DNA of 5,165 bases from Bacteroidota bacterium (GTDB lineage: Bacteria > Bacteroidota > Bacteroidia > Chitinophagales > Chitinophagaceae), in assembly GCA_023433345.1 (NCBI GenBank), contig JAEZDA010000011.1:1-5165 (forward strand), in the 5' to 3' direction. The notes under the pieces are model-generated. The model was not told where the DNA came from, did no database searches, and worked only from the letters and a program-made list of their open reading frames with translations. Below, in pieces: positions 1-5,075 of the stretch (positions within the stretch are counted from its first letter, which is position 1; each line of letters begins with the position of its first letter). The translations under genes and the position numbers were made by a program.

Positions 1-167
1 ATACATAAGCGCACGAAGAAGTCTTGGAATTACGCGAATGATAAATGCTTACAATGGGGAAGAGTTCCTCATACTAACAGCATTTCTCCCGGGGTGCACG
101 AACCCCTATCCCCACAGTGTTAAGTTCGGAAAAATTTTTTGGATTAGTCGAATGATAAACGCTTACA
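1..167. repeat. Structured intergenic repeat, copy A (left end outside window)
   Basis: Positions 1-167 are repeated at 464-630 with a constant 463-bp offset. The first 117 bases appear identical; after that there are one substitution (118/581), a one-base indel pair in the A/T tract and a few changes near 142-148. Inside the copy, a motif starting CGAATGATAAA occurs at 35 and again at 149, giving an internal period of 114 bp. Each repeat can fold: TGGGGA (55-60) can pair with TCCCCA (109-114), enclosing a hairpin GGGGT (91-95)/ACCCC (102-106) with a GCACGA loop. No coding function is supported. Copy A begins at the first base of the window, so its true left edge is unknown. Confidence 0.85.
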
Positions 168-463
168 TGATCTACGATTTTCGTTAAAAAAAAAGTCAAG
201 AGTCAAAGTCCAAAATTCGATCGGTGAAAATCAGCGCTAATCGGCGGGTAAAATTGTTCTACGCAAAAACAAAAACGCAGGCGGTATTACGGAGTCTTTA
301 GTCGACTTTGCGAATTGGGATTTAGGATATTCGTAAAAAGAAAAAGGCAAAAACAAAAAAATGAAAAAGTAGATCGGCAAAATCAACGGTGTATTTCAAT
401 CTGCCTTAATGAGAAGGAAAAAAGGAATTTCGCGGAAACAATTTCTCACGAAGTTCACGAAGA
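168..463. other. AT-rich intergenic spacer of simple-repeat fragments
   Basis: No gene is supported in this stretch. It holds a poly-A run (186-194) leading into a GTCAARA-type simple repeat (about 195-212), and a fragment containing AAAATCAGCGCTAATCGG (about 228-245). A CAAAAACAAAAA motif appears twice (about 263-275 and 347-359). CACGAAG occurs at 447-453 and 456-462 and again at 475-481 inside the next repeat copy. I recall such short AT-rich and CACGAAG-like strings as common intergenic material in environmental Bacteroidota, but that is memory, not a search result. A small open frame starting at 315 crosses this spacer and repeat copy B. It is Lys/Arg-rich and low complexity, and I do not consider it a gene. 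Confidence 0.5.
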
Positions 464-639
464 ATACATAAGCGCACGAAGAAGTCTTGGAATTACGCGA
501 ATGATAAATGCTTACAATGGGGAAGAGTTCCTCATACTAACAGCATTTCTCCCGGGGTGCACGAACCCCTATCCCCACAGAGTTAAGTTCGGAAAATTTT
601 TTGAGAATAGGCGAATGATAAACGCTTACAATGGGGAAG
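464..639. repeat. Structured intergenic repeat, copy B
   Basis: This is the second copy of the repeat that starts at position 1. The internal motif starting CGAATGATAAA is at 498 and 612, again 114 bp apart. The 612 copy runs further than its partner in copy A, to GGGGAAG at 639. The same pairings are available: TGGGGA (518-523) with TCCCCA (572-577), around GGGGT (554-558)/ACCCC (565-569). The left edge is preceded by CACGAAG units at 447 and 456. Positions 640-696 then lead into the tRNA promoter without further recognisable structure. It could be a dispersed intergenic element or a decayed local tandem array; no coding signal was found. Confidence 0.85.
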
Positions 640-696
640 GGGGTAGACAAATTCCCGGTCGCAGGGCGTCATGACTTTACGGAACTTTTTAACCTT

Positions 697-728
697 TTTG
701 GATGCAAGGCGCCAACTCTTTACTTTTG
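697..728 (+). promoter_or_regulatory. Bacteroidota-type promoter of tRNA-Pro
   Basis: TTTG (697-700, within TTTTTG) is followed after exactly 20 bp by TACTTTTG (721-728). This is a perfect match to the -33/-7 pattern described for the primary sigma factor of Bacteroidota (TTTG, 19-21 bp, TANNTTTG). Transcription would begin around 733-736, leaving a leader of about 45 nt before the mature tRNA 5' end at 780, to be removed by RNase P. Confidence 0.8.
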
Positions 729-779
729 CAACTCTGCTTTTGGATGATGTTCACTTTTGACGCATCTAACGGAAAAATT

Positions 780-853
780 CGGGATGTAGCGCAGCCCGGT
801 AGCGCACACGTCTGGGGGGCGTGGGGTCGCAAGTTCGAATCTTGTCATCCCGA
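780..853 (+). tRNA. tRNA-Pro (anticodon GGG)
   Basis: A complete cloverleaf folds with no mismatches apart from wobbles. The acceptor stem is CGGGATG (780-786) with CATCCCG (846-852). The D stem is GCGC (789-792)/GCGC (802-805), with GG in the loop. The anticodon stem is 807-811/819-823 around loop CTGGGGG (812-818), placing anticodon GGG at 814-816 and G37 after it, as expected for proline. The variable region is 5 nt (824-828). The T stem is GCAAG/CTTGT with loop TTCGAAT (834-840). A853 is the discriminator base. The terminal CCA is not encoded, since the next bases are CAA. The tRNA should read CCC and CCU codons. It has its own promoter upstream and terminator downstream, and its 3' end is the seed of the tandem array that follows. 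Confidence 0.97.
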
Positions 854-866
854 CAAACAATAAAAT

Positions 867-890
867 GCCTTGGCCTAGCCAGGGCTTTTT
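867..890 (+). terminator. Intrinsic terminator of tRNA-Pro
   Basis: GCCTTGGC (867-874), loop CTA, GCCAGGGC (878-885) forms an 8-bp stem with one G-T wobble. It is followed directly by TTTTT (886-890) and preceded by AATAAAA. It lies 14 nt after the tRNA discriminator base, as expected for a single-gene tRNA unit. Confidence 0.85.
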
Positions 891-936
891 CGTGAGATTG
901 CAGCGCAAGCTGCTTGCGGGTGCGATCTCGAAAAAG
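885..936 (+). other. Long hairpin overlapping the terminator T-tract (unit 1)
   Basis: CTTTTTC (885-891) can pair with GAAAAAG (930-936). After a two-base bulge GT, GAGAT (894-898) pairs with ATCTC (925-929), and the stem continues imperfectly around GCGCAAGC/GCTTGC. The T-tract of the terminator is therefore also the 5' arm of this hairpin. The pairing is kept in the later units with shortening or wobbles (for example CTTTTTC with GGAAAAG in unit 2). A role in read-through RNA is inference only. Confidence 0.55.
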
Positions 937-1026
937 ACCTAAGCCGCAACGCGGCAGGCTTTTATTGATTGAGCACCACCCTTAAGATCAGCTGCGCTAA
1001 CTTGCCATCCCGACAAACAATAAAAT

Positions 1027-1050
1027 GCCTTGGCTTAGCCAGGGCTTTTT
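1027..1050 (+). terminator. Second terminator copy (array unit 2)
   Basis: This is the unit 2 equivalent of the tRNA terminator: GCCTTGGC, loop TTA, GCCAGGGC, then TTTTT. It would act as a backup if transcription passes the first terminator. In units 3 (from 1189) and 4 the T-tract is interrupted (GCATTT, GCATTTT), and unit 3 also carries a stem mismatch (GCAAGGGC), so those copies look weaker. Confidence 0.6.
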
Positions 1051-1443
1051 CGTGAAATTGAGGCGCAAGCTTGCTTGCAGGTGCGATCTCGGAAAAGATC
1101 AAAGCCGCAACGCGGCAGGTTTTTATTGGTTGAACATCACACTTAAGATCAGCAGCGCTAATCTTGTTATCCCGACAAACAATAAAATGCCTTGGCTTAG
1201 CAAGGGCATTTCGTGAGACTGCAACACAAGCTTGCCCGCAGGTGCGATCTCGAAAAAGACCAAAGCCGTAACGCGGCAGGTTTTTATTGGTTGAACACTA
1301 CCTTTAAGATCAGCAGCGCTAATCTTGTCATCCCGACAAGCAATAAAATGCCTTGGCTTAGCCAGGGCATTTTCGTGAGTCTGCAACACAAGCTTGCTCG
1401 CAGGTGCGATCTCGAAAAAGACCAAAGCCGTAATGCGGTAGGG

Positions 1444-1554
1444 ATCTTAGCTTGTTTTTGCAGGAGATTTCCGCCTTCGTTAAGTTGCCAGGCAAGGAAA
1501 CAAAAATTTTCCTGCGAAAAAAAATAAGTCATACGATCTAACTCATATTATCAC
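1444..1554. other. Unique spacer after the tandem array
   Basis: The array sequence stops near 1443 and unique sequence begins. No gene is seen. A possible weak promoter is TTTG (1457-1460), 20 bp, TAAGTTGC (1481-1488), which has the right spacing but a poor -7 match. The -7 candidate overlaps a palindrome TTGCC-A-GGCAA (1485-1495). An A-rich run lies at about 1517-1526. Confidence 0.3.
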
Positions 1555-1593
1555 CGGATTTATCCGCAATTTCTTCATAATGCCTTAGTTTTG
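1555..1593 (+). promoter_or_regulatory. Likely promoter of the response-regulator gene with palindrome at -33
   Basis: TAGTTTTG (1586-1593) matches the Bacteroidota -7 element TANNTTTG perfectly and lies 32 bp before the ATG at 1626. At the place where the -33 element TTTG would be expected there is instead a perfect inverted repeat CGGAT-TT-ATCCG (1555-1566). A regulator bound there could replace or block -33 recognition. The -7 match is seen directly; the operator role is inferred. No convincing sigma-54 (-24/-12) promoter was found in this gap. Confidence 0.45.
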
Positions 1594-1625
1594 AAACAAT
1601 CACAACAACATAAACCTGTTCGTAG

Positions 1626-2792
1626 ATGCCGAAGATTTTAATAATCGATGATGAGAAAGCCATCAGGAAGACCCTCGTGGAGATATTGAGTTTTGAAGGC
1701 TACCAAATTGATGAAGCCGCAGACGGCGACGAAGGCCTGAAGAAATTCACTGAAAAGAATTATGATCTAGTGCTGTGTGATATCAAGATGCCAAAAATGG
1801 ATGGTATTGAATTTTTGGAAAAAGCAAAACAGGTAAACAATGATGTTCCGGTGATCATAATTAGTGGACACGGAAATATTGAAACCGCAGTAGAAGCAGT
1901 TAAGCGGGGCGCGTTCGATTACATCAGCAAACCGCCGGACCTTAACCGATTGCTTATAACCTTAAGGAATGCTACTGAGAAGCAGGAACTCGTAAAGGAA
2001 GCAAAGTCACTCAAACGGAAAGTGAGCCGCGTGCAACAAATGGTAGGTGATAGCGCCGCAATGTTAAAGATCAGGGATACTATCGACAAAGTTGCACCAA
2101 CAGACGCAAGAATATTGATCACCGGTGAAAACGGAGTGGGCAAGGAACTTGTAGCAAGGTGGATCCACGAAAAAAGTGCGAGAAGCTCTGGACCGATAGT
2201 GGAGGTGAACTGCGCCGCTATTCCCGGGGAACTCATCGAAAGTGAATTATTCGGACATGAAAAAGGTTCTTTCACTTCAGCGATTAAACAGCGCATCGGA
2301 AAATTTGAGCAGGCAAATGGTGGAACACTCTTTTTAGATGAAATCGGAGATATGAGCCTCAACGCCCAGGCAAAGGTACTTCGTGCCCTTCAGGAAGGTA
2401 AGATAACGAGAGTTGGAGCAGATAAAGACATCAATGTGGATGTGCGTGTAATCGCTGCAACCAATAAAGATCTGCTGAAAGAAGTGGAGGAAAAAAACTT
2501 TCGCTTAGATCTTTATCACAGGCTCGGGGTTATTATAATTCACGTGCCCTCGCTGAATGAAAGAAAAGAAGACATTCCGCACCTGGTAAATTATTTCCTG
2601 GAACAAGTGGCAACCGAATATGGTCAGCCTCTTAAAAACATAGATAAGGATGCATTGAAAGCCCTGCAGGATTATAACTGGAGCGGAAACATTCGAGAAC
2701 TTCGGAACGTTGTTGAACGTCTCATTATCTTTTCAGGAAATACGATCGGGATACATGAGGTTGAAAATTATGTAATGCCGGGCAAGCGCTGA
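1626..2792 (+). CDS. Sigma-54-type response regulator (receiver + AAA+), no HTH domain
   Basis: The 388-residue protein is an NtrC-like response regulator. Residues 1-120 form a receiver domain with acidic pocket D8-D9-E10, phospho-acceptor D52 (LVLCDIKMPKMDG), S80 and K102. A charged linker (about 117-138) leads to a sigma-54 interaction AAA+ domain. That domain has Walker A GENGVGKE (167-174), a GAFTGA-loop equivalent written GSFTSA (214-219), Walker B GGTLFLDEIGD (232-242), ATN sensor I (278-280), the arginine-rich FRLDLYHRL segment (292-300) and sensor II WSGNIRELRNVVER (352-365). The chain ends 23 residues later, so the Fis-type DNA-binding domain of classical NtrC proteins (about 450-480 residues) is absent. 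I recall similar HTH-less proteins from Bacteroidota, so this is probably native rather than truncated. It should be phosphorylated by an unlinked histidine kinase and contact RpoN holoenzyme in the cytoplasm. No Shine-Dalgarno precedes the ATG. lepB follows closely and is probably co-transcribed. Confidence 0.95.
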   Translation: MPKILIIDDEKAIRKTLVEILSFEGYQIDEAADGDEGLKKFTEKNYDLVLCDIKMPKMDGIEFLEKAKQVNNDVPVIIISGHGNIETAVEAVKRGAFDYISKPPDLNRLLITLRNATEKQELVKEAKSLKRKVSRVQQMVGDSAAMLKIRDTIDKVAPTDARILITGENGVGKELVARWIHEKSARSSGPIVEVNCAAIPGELIESELFGHEKGSFTSAIKQRIGKFEQANGGTLFLDEIGDMSLNAQAKVLRALQEGKITRVGADKDINVDVRVIAATNKDLLKEVEEKNFRLDLYHRLGVIIIHVPSLNERKEDIPHLVNYFLEQVATEYGQPLKNIDKDALKALQDYNWSGNIRELRNVVERLIIFSGNTIGIHEVENYVMPGKR

Positions 2793-2796
2793 CCTC

Positions 2797-2813
2797 ATTT
2801 TAATTGTTAAAAT
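2797..2813. repeat. AT-rich perfect inverted repeat in the regulator-lepB gap
   Basis: ATTTTAA-TTG-TTAAAAT is a perfect palindrome with 7-bp arms, 4 bp after the regulator stop codon. The TTG in its centre is the most upstream possible start of the lepB frame, but the palindrome and lack of a ribosome binding site make that start unlikely. It could be an operator or chance AT-rich symmetry. Confidence 0.4.
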
Positions 2814-2848
2814 CCTCAAAGGGATCGGGTTTAGGTTATTCGGTTTTC

Positions 2849-4411
2849 ATGACGGCGATTAGAATTGTACTTTTGGCCGGCAAAAAATTATTTATGGGAG
2901 CAGGTTGGATAATATTGATCGTTTTAATTGTTGCAAGTCACATCGGGTTGTACGGAATGTTTCGAAAGGCGGGGATCACTCCCTGGAAAGCATTGATCCC
3001 TTATTACAATACCTGGTGCATGGTGGAAAAGATGAGGTTGAAGCGTTTTTGGTTTTTCCTTCAATTCATCCCAATTGCCGGTTTCTTTATTACGATATGG
3101 ATCCTGATAAAATTTGTTGAACATTTCGGCAGGTTTTCAATCCTTCATCATGCCGCGGTTGTACTAATCCCTTTCATCTACCTCCCTTACATGGGATTTT
3201 CAAAAAATGAAAGATATGCAGGAACCGATGTGGTTCACAACTTTAAAAAAGGAACCATACGGGAATGGATAGACGCAGCAGTGTTCGCAATTGTTGCGGC
3301 CACGCTTATTCGCACCTTCATTTTTGAGGCGTACACCATTCCAACACCCTCAATGGAGAAAACCTTGCTGGTAAACGATTTTCTTTTCGTGAGTAAATTT
3401 TCCTACGGACCTAGAATACCGAATACGCCGCTCGCAATGCCCTTTGTTCATCATACCTTACCGGTCACAAATTCACAATCATATTCTGAGTTGATTCACA
3501 TCCCGTATACAAGATGGTTTGCAAGCCCCGTAAAAAGAGATGATGTTGTGGTGTTCAACTTCCCCGTAAACGATACTTTGATAAATGATGAGATAAATTT
3601 CGGAAGCAGGGTTACTTACTATCAGGTTGTGAGAGAGATCGGTCGCGAAGCAACATGGAATCGCTTTAGCGGTATTATTAAAACAAGGCCGGTTGACAAA
3701 AGAGAGAATTTCATAAAGCGTTGCGTTGCTATTGCCGGAGATACCTTACGTATTGTAAACGGTATTGTGTATACGAGCGGCGTGCAACAACCTTTGCACC
3801 CAGACATGGAGAGGTATCACAAATTGACGATTCCTTCAGATTCTTATGTAGATGAAGAAAAGCTTGAAAGCTATGGCATTAATGTGAGACCGGAACAGGG
3901 TGATCTTACACAGATAGGACAACATGACTACCTGGTGAATGTAACAAATGCGGAAAAGCCGGGAATCAGCCTGCCTGCTAACTTCCGCCTAACGGATTTT
4001 ATTCCTCAAGCCAATGATCAAAATTACCGCTCCAGCGAATTGTTTCCTTATTACGACACCACGAGCAAATGGACAGTAGATAATTACGGGCCATTGTGGA
4101 TCCCGAAAAAAGGAGCAACAATTCAGTTAACTTCGGATAACCTTATCCGTTATGAACGCTGCATTCGGGTTTATGAAGGCAACGTAGTGGAGAAAAAGGG
4201 AGATCAGATTTTAATTAATGGTCAGCCGGCAACAACCTACACTTTTAAAATGGATTATTACTGGATGATGGGAGATAACCGTCACAATTCCCTGGACAGC
4301 CGCTATTGGGGCTTCGTTCCGGAAGATCATGTGGTGGGGAAGGCTTCGCTGATCTGGTTCAGCTGGGAGAAAGGTCCGCGATGGAACAGACTTTTCAAAA
4401 GCATTAAGTAA
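2849..4411 (+). CDS. lepB: Signal peptidase I with extended N-terminal membrane region
   Basis: This 520-residue membrane protease removes signal peptides from exported preproteins on the outer face of the inner membrane. Numbering from the ATG at 2849: the catalytic serine is S168 in IPTPSMEKTL and the general-base lysine is K290 in FIKRCVAIAGD. Box C reads VKRDDVVVFNFP, and box E is GDNRHNSLDSRYWGF (from G475; S481, D483 and R485 match E. coli S278, D280 and R282). Hydrophobic segments lie at about 19-36, 67-90, 99-117 and 138-157, the last leading into the serine box. The N-terminal part contains AGITPWKALIPYYNTW, resembling the DUF5684-type module I recall from Bacteroidota signal peptidases. 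Spacings are large: S to K is 122 residues (55 in E. coli) and K to GDNR is 185 (127). The start is uncertain: ATG 2894 would still keep the first membrane segment, and TTG 2804 would add 15 residues. None has a Shine-Dalgarno. It is likely in an operon with the upstream regulator. Confidence 0.93.
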   Translation: MTAIRIVLLAGKKLFMGAGWIILIVLIVASHIGLYGMFRKAGITPWKALIPYYNTWCMVEKMRLKRFWFFLQFIPIAGFFITIWILIKFVEHFGRFSILHHAAVVLIPFIYLPYMGFSKNERYAGTDVVHNFKKGTIREWIDAAVFAIVAATLIRTFIFEAYTIPTPSMEKTLLVNDFLFVSKFSYGPRIPNTPLAMPFVHHTLPVTNSQSYSELIHIPYTRWFASPVKRDDVVVFNFPVNDTLINDEINFGSRVTYYQVVREIGREATWNRFSGIIKTRPVDKRENFIKRCVAIAGDTLRIVNGIVYTSGVQQPLHPDMERYHKLTIPSDSYVDEEKLESYGINVRPEQGDLTQIGQHDYLVNVTNAEKPGISLPANFRLTDFIPQANDQNYRSSELFPYYDTTSKWTVDNYGPLWIPKKGATIQLTSDNLIRYERCIRVYEGNVVEKKGDQILINGQPATTYTFKMDYYWMMGDNRHNSLDSRYWGFVPEDHVVGKASLIWFSWEKGPRWNRLFKSIK

Positions 4412-4442
4412 GGTTAAGTGAATAAAAAGCATTAATTTTCAG

Positions 4443-4467
4443 AACCTCCTTCACGGGAGGTTTTTTT
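4443..4467 (+). terminator. Intrinsic terminator after lepB
   Basis: AACCTCC (4443-4449), loop TTCACG, GGAGGTT (4456-4462) forms a 7-bp stem followed by seven T (4461-4467). It lies 31 nt after the lepB stop and should end the regulator-lepB transcript. It is unusual in ending only 10 nt before the cdd start codon. Its 3' arm contains GGAGG, a Shine-Dalgarno-like string, but 17 nt from the ATG and buried in the stem. Confidence 0.85.
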
Positions 4468-4477
4468 ATCAAACAAT

Positions 4478-4960
4478 ATGAAAGAACAATTTAGTTTTAA
4501 CTACGAGGTTTTTACCTCATCCAACGAATTATCAAAATCTGACAAAGATCTCCTCGAAGCGGCCCGAGACACTACCAAGAACGCCTATGCGCCATACAGC
4601 AACTTTCTTGTGGGCGCTGTAGCACGAATGAAAAATGGAAGCCTTGTAAAAGGTACTAACCAGGAGAATGCATCTTACCCGGTGGGCATCTGTGCTGAAC
4701 GCGTGTTGATGTCGGCAGCATCAAGCCTGTTTCCCGGTGAAGGGATCGAAACACTGGCCATAAGTTATAATAACAAGAATGGTGACAGCTCGAAACCGGT
4801 TTCCCCATGCGGAATTTGCCGGCAATCACTTCTCGAGTTTGAATCGAGAGGCGGCGGACCAATTCGCATCATTCTCAGCGGACTAACGGGGAAGGTTATT
4901 GTATTAGAAAATGCAGGATTATTATTGCCATTCTCTTTTGGAAGCAAGGATATGGAGTGA
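4478..4960 (+). CDS. cdd: Cytidine deaminase
   Basis: This 160-residue cytosolic zinc enzyme hydrolytically deaminates cytidine and deoxycytidine to uridine and deoxyuridine in pyrimidine salvage. It shows the family motifs in order: AYAPYSNFLVGA (36-47), substrate-binding NQENASYP (61-68), C72-A73-E74 with the zinc ligand and catalytic glutamate, and PCGICRQ with ligands C111 and C114. It ends with LLLPFSFG (148-155). Three cysteine ligands and this length fit the small homotetrameric class rather than the larger E. coli dimeric class. An N-terminal extension of about 20 residues precedes the usual start of the fold. The ATG at 4478 is the only sensible start; there is no correctly spaced Shine-Dalgarno. 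Expression must come from read-through of the preceding hairpin or from a promoter close to it. TAATTTTC (4433-4440) is a 5-of-6 match to the Bacteroidota -7 box, but its -33 is poor. Confidence 0.95.
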   Translation: MKEQFSFNYEVFTSSNELSKSDKDLLEAARDTTKNAYAPYSNFLVGAVARMKNGSLVKGTNQENASYPVGICAERVLMSAASSLFPGEGIETLAISYNNKNGDSSKPVSPCGICRQSLLEFESRGGGPIRIILSGLTGKVIVLENAGLLLPFSFGSKDME

Positions 4961-4980
4961 TTTGATCGATTTTATAATTT

Positions 4981-5026
4981 GGAAATGTGCTGATGTGCTG
5001 ATTTGAAGATGTGCTGATTTGGAAAT
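4981..5026. repeat. ATGTGCTGAT short-repeat cluster after cdd
   Basis: ATGTGCTGAT occurs at 4985-4994, 4993-5002 (overlapping the first) and 5009-5018, interleaved with TTTGAAG/TTTGGAAAT segments. It starts about 20 nt after the cdd stop. It is non-coding, low-complexity intergenic sequence; no function can be assigned. Confidence 0.7.
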
Positions 5027-5028
5027 TT

Positions 5029-5047
5029 GCCCTGATAACTATCGGGC
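5029..5047. other. Small hairpin downstream of cdd
   Basis: GCCC (5029-5032), a bulged T, GAT, loop AACT, ATC (5041-5043), GGGC (5044-5047). No T-tract follows, so it is a poor intrinsic terminator. It may still protect the 3' end of the cdd transcript, or be one of the CCCGATA-type inverted repeats frequent in this phylum (recalled, not searched). Confidence 0.45.
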
Positions 5048-5075
5048 TGAAGATGTACTGGAGGATCGGGTTAAC

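Larger units (their letters stand above)
838..1443 (+). repeat. 161-bp tandem array starting with the tRNA-Pro 3' end
   Basis: Four units begin at 838, 999, 1160 and 1321, exactly 161 bp apart; the last breaks off near 1443. Each unit opens with the tRNA 3' end (AATCTTGTCATCCCGA or a one- to two-base variant). It then carries the terminator hairpin, a long imperfect hairpin (885-936 in unit 1), a GCCGC-AAC-GCGGC hairpin with a T-rich tail (943 onward in unit 1), and a spacer with ATCAGC.GCGCTAA. The block of about 30 bp covering the tRNA 3' end and the bases before the terminator is the best conserved part, with one or two differences per copy. The 161-bp period is not a multiple of three, so open frames change phase between units, which argues against coding. 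The layout parallels the E. coli tyrT tandem repeats, which also carry the tRNA 3' end and give rtT RNA. Homology with that locus is not claimed. Confidence 0.93.

Noticed and set aside
85..130. Resemblance to 5S rRNA (GGGGT, CACGAACCC, CAGAGTTAAGTTCGG in copy B)
   Set aside because: Only the central region is similar. The closing helix and the second domain of 5S rRNA are missing and the copies are tandem, so it is probably coincidental.
315..674. Plus-strand open frame of 119 residues
   Set aside because: It starts in low-complexity A-rich sequence, runs through repeat copy B, and the same motif is translated twice. There is no domain and no promoter.
720..908. Minus-strand open frame of 62 residues across the tRNA (contains TRFELATPRPPDVCATGLRYIPN)
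   Set aside because: It is the antisense reading of the tRNA-Pro gene; such translations are a familiar kind of mis-annotation.
1060..1085. Possible sigma-54 promoter (GGCGC...TTGC) in array unit 2
   Set aside because: The GG-to-GC spacing is one base short and the motif is lost in the other units.
838..1443. CRISPR array or phage/ICE attachment-site series
   Set aside because: The units are 161 bp with homologous spacers, so this is not CRISPR. There is no integrase or phage gene in the window to support repeated integration at the tRNA, although an old integration scar cannot be excluded.
1025..1527. Overlapping plus- and minus-strand open frames of 63-104 residues within the tandem array
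   Set aside because: They are readings of the 161-bp repeat, which shifts frame at each unit, lack ribosome binding sites and resemble no family. The parallel with the small tyrT protein Tpr was considered, but nothing supports translation.
1919..2362. Minus-strand open frame of 147 residues
   Set aside because: It is a shadow of the response regulator, whose plus-strand frame has clear receiver and AAA+ motifs.
2804..2848. TTG start adding 15 residues to signal peptidase I
   Set aside because: The TTG lies in the centre of an AT palindrome without a ribosome binding site, and the added residues precede the first membrane segment without adding a recognisable feature.
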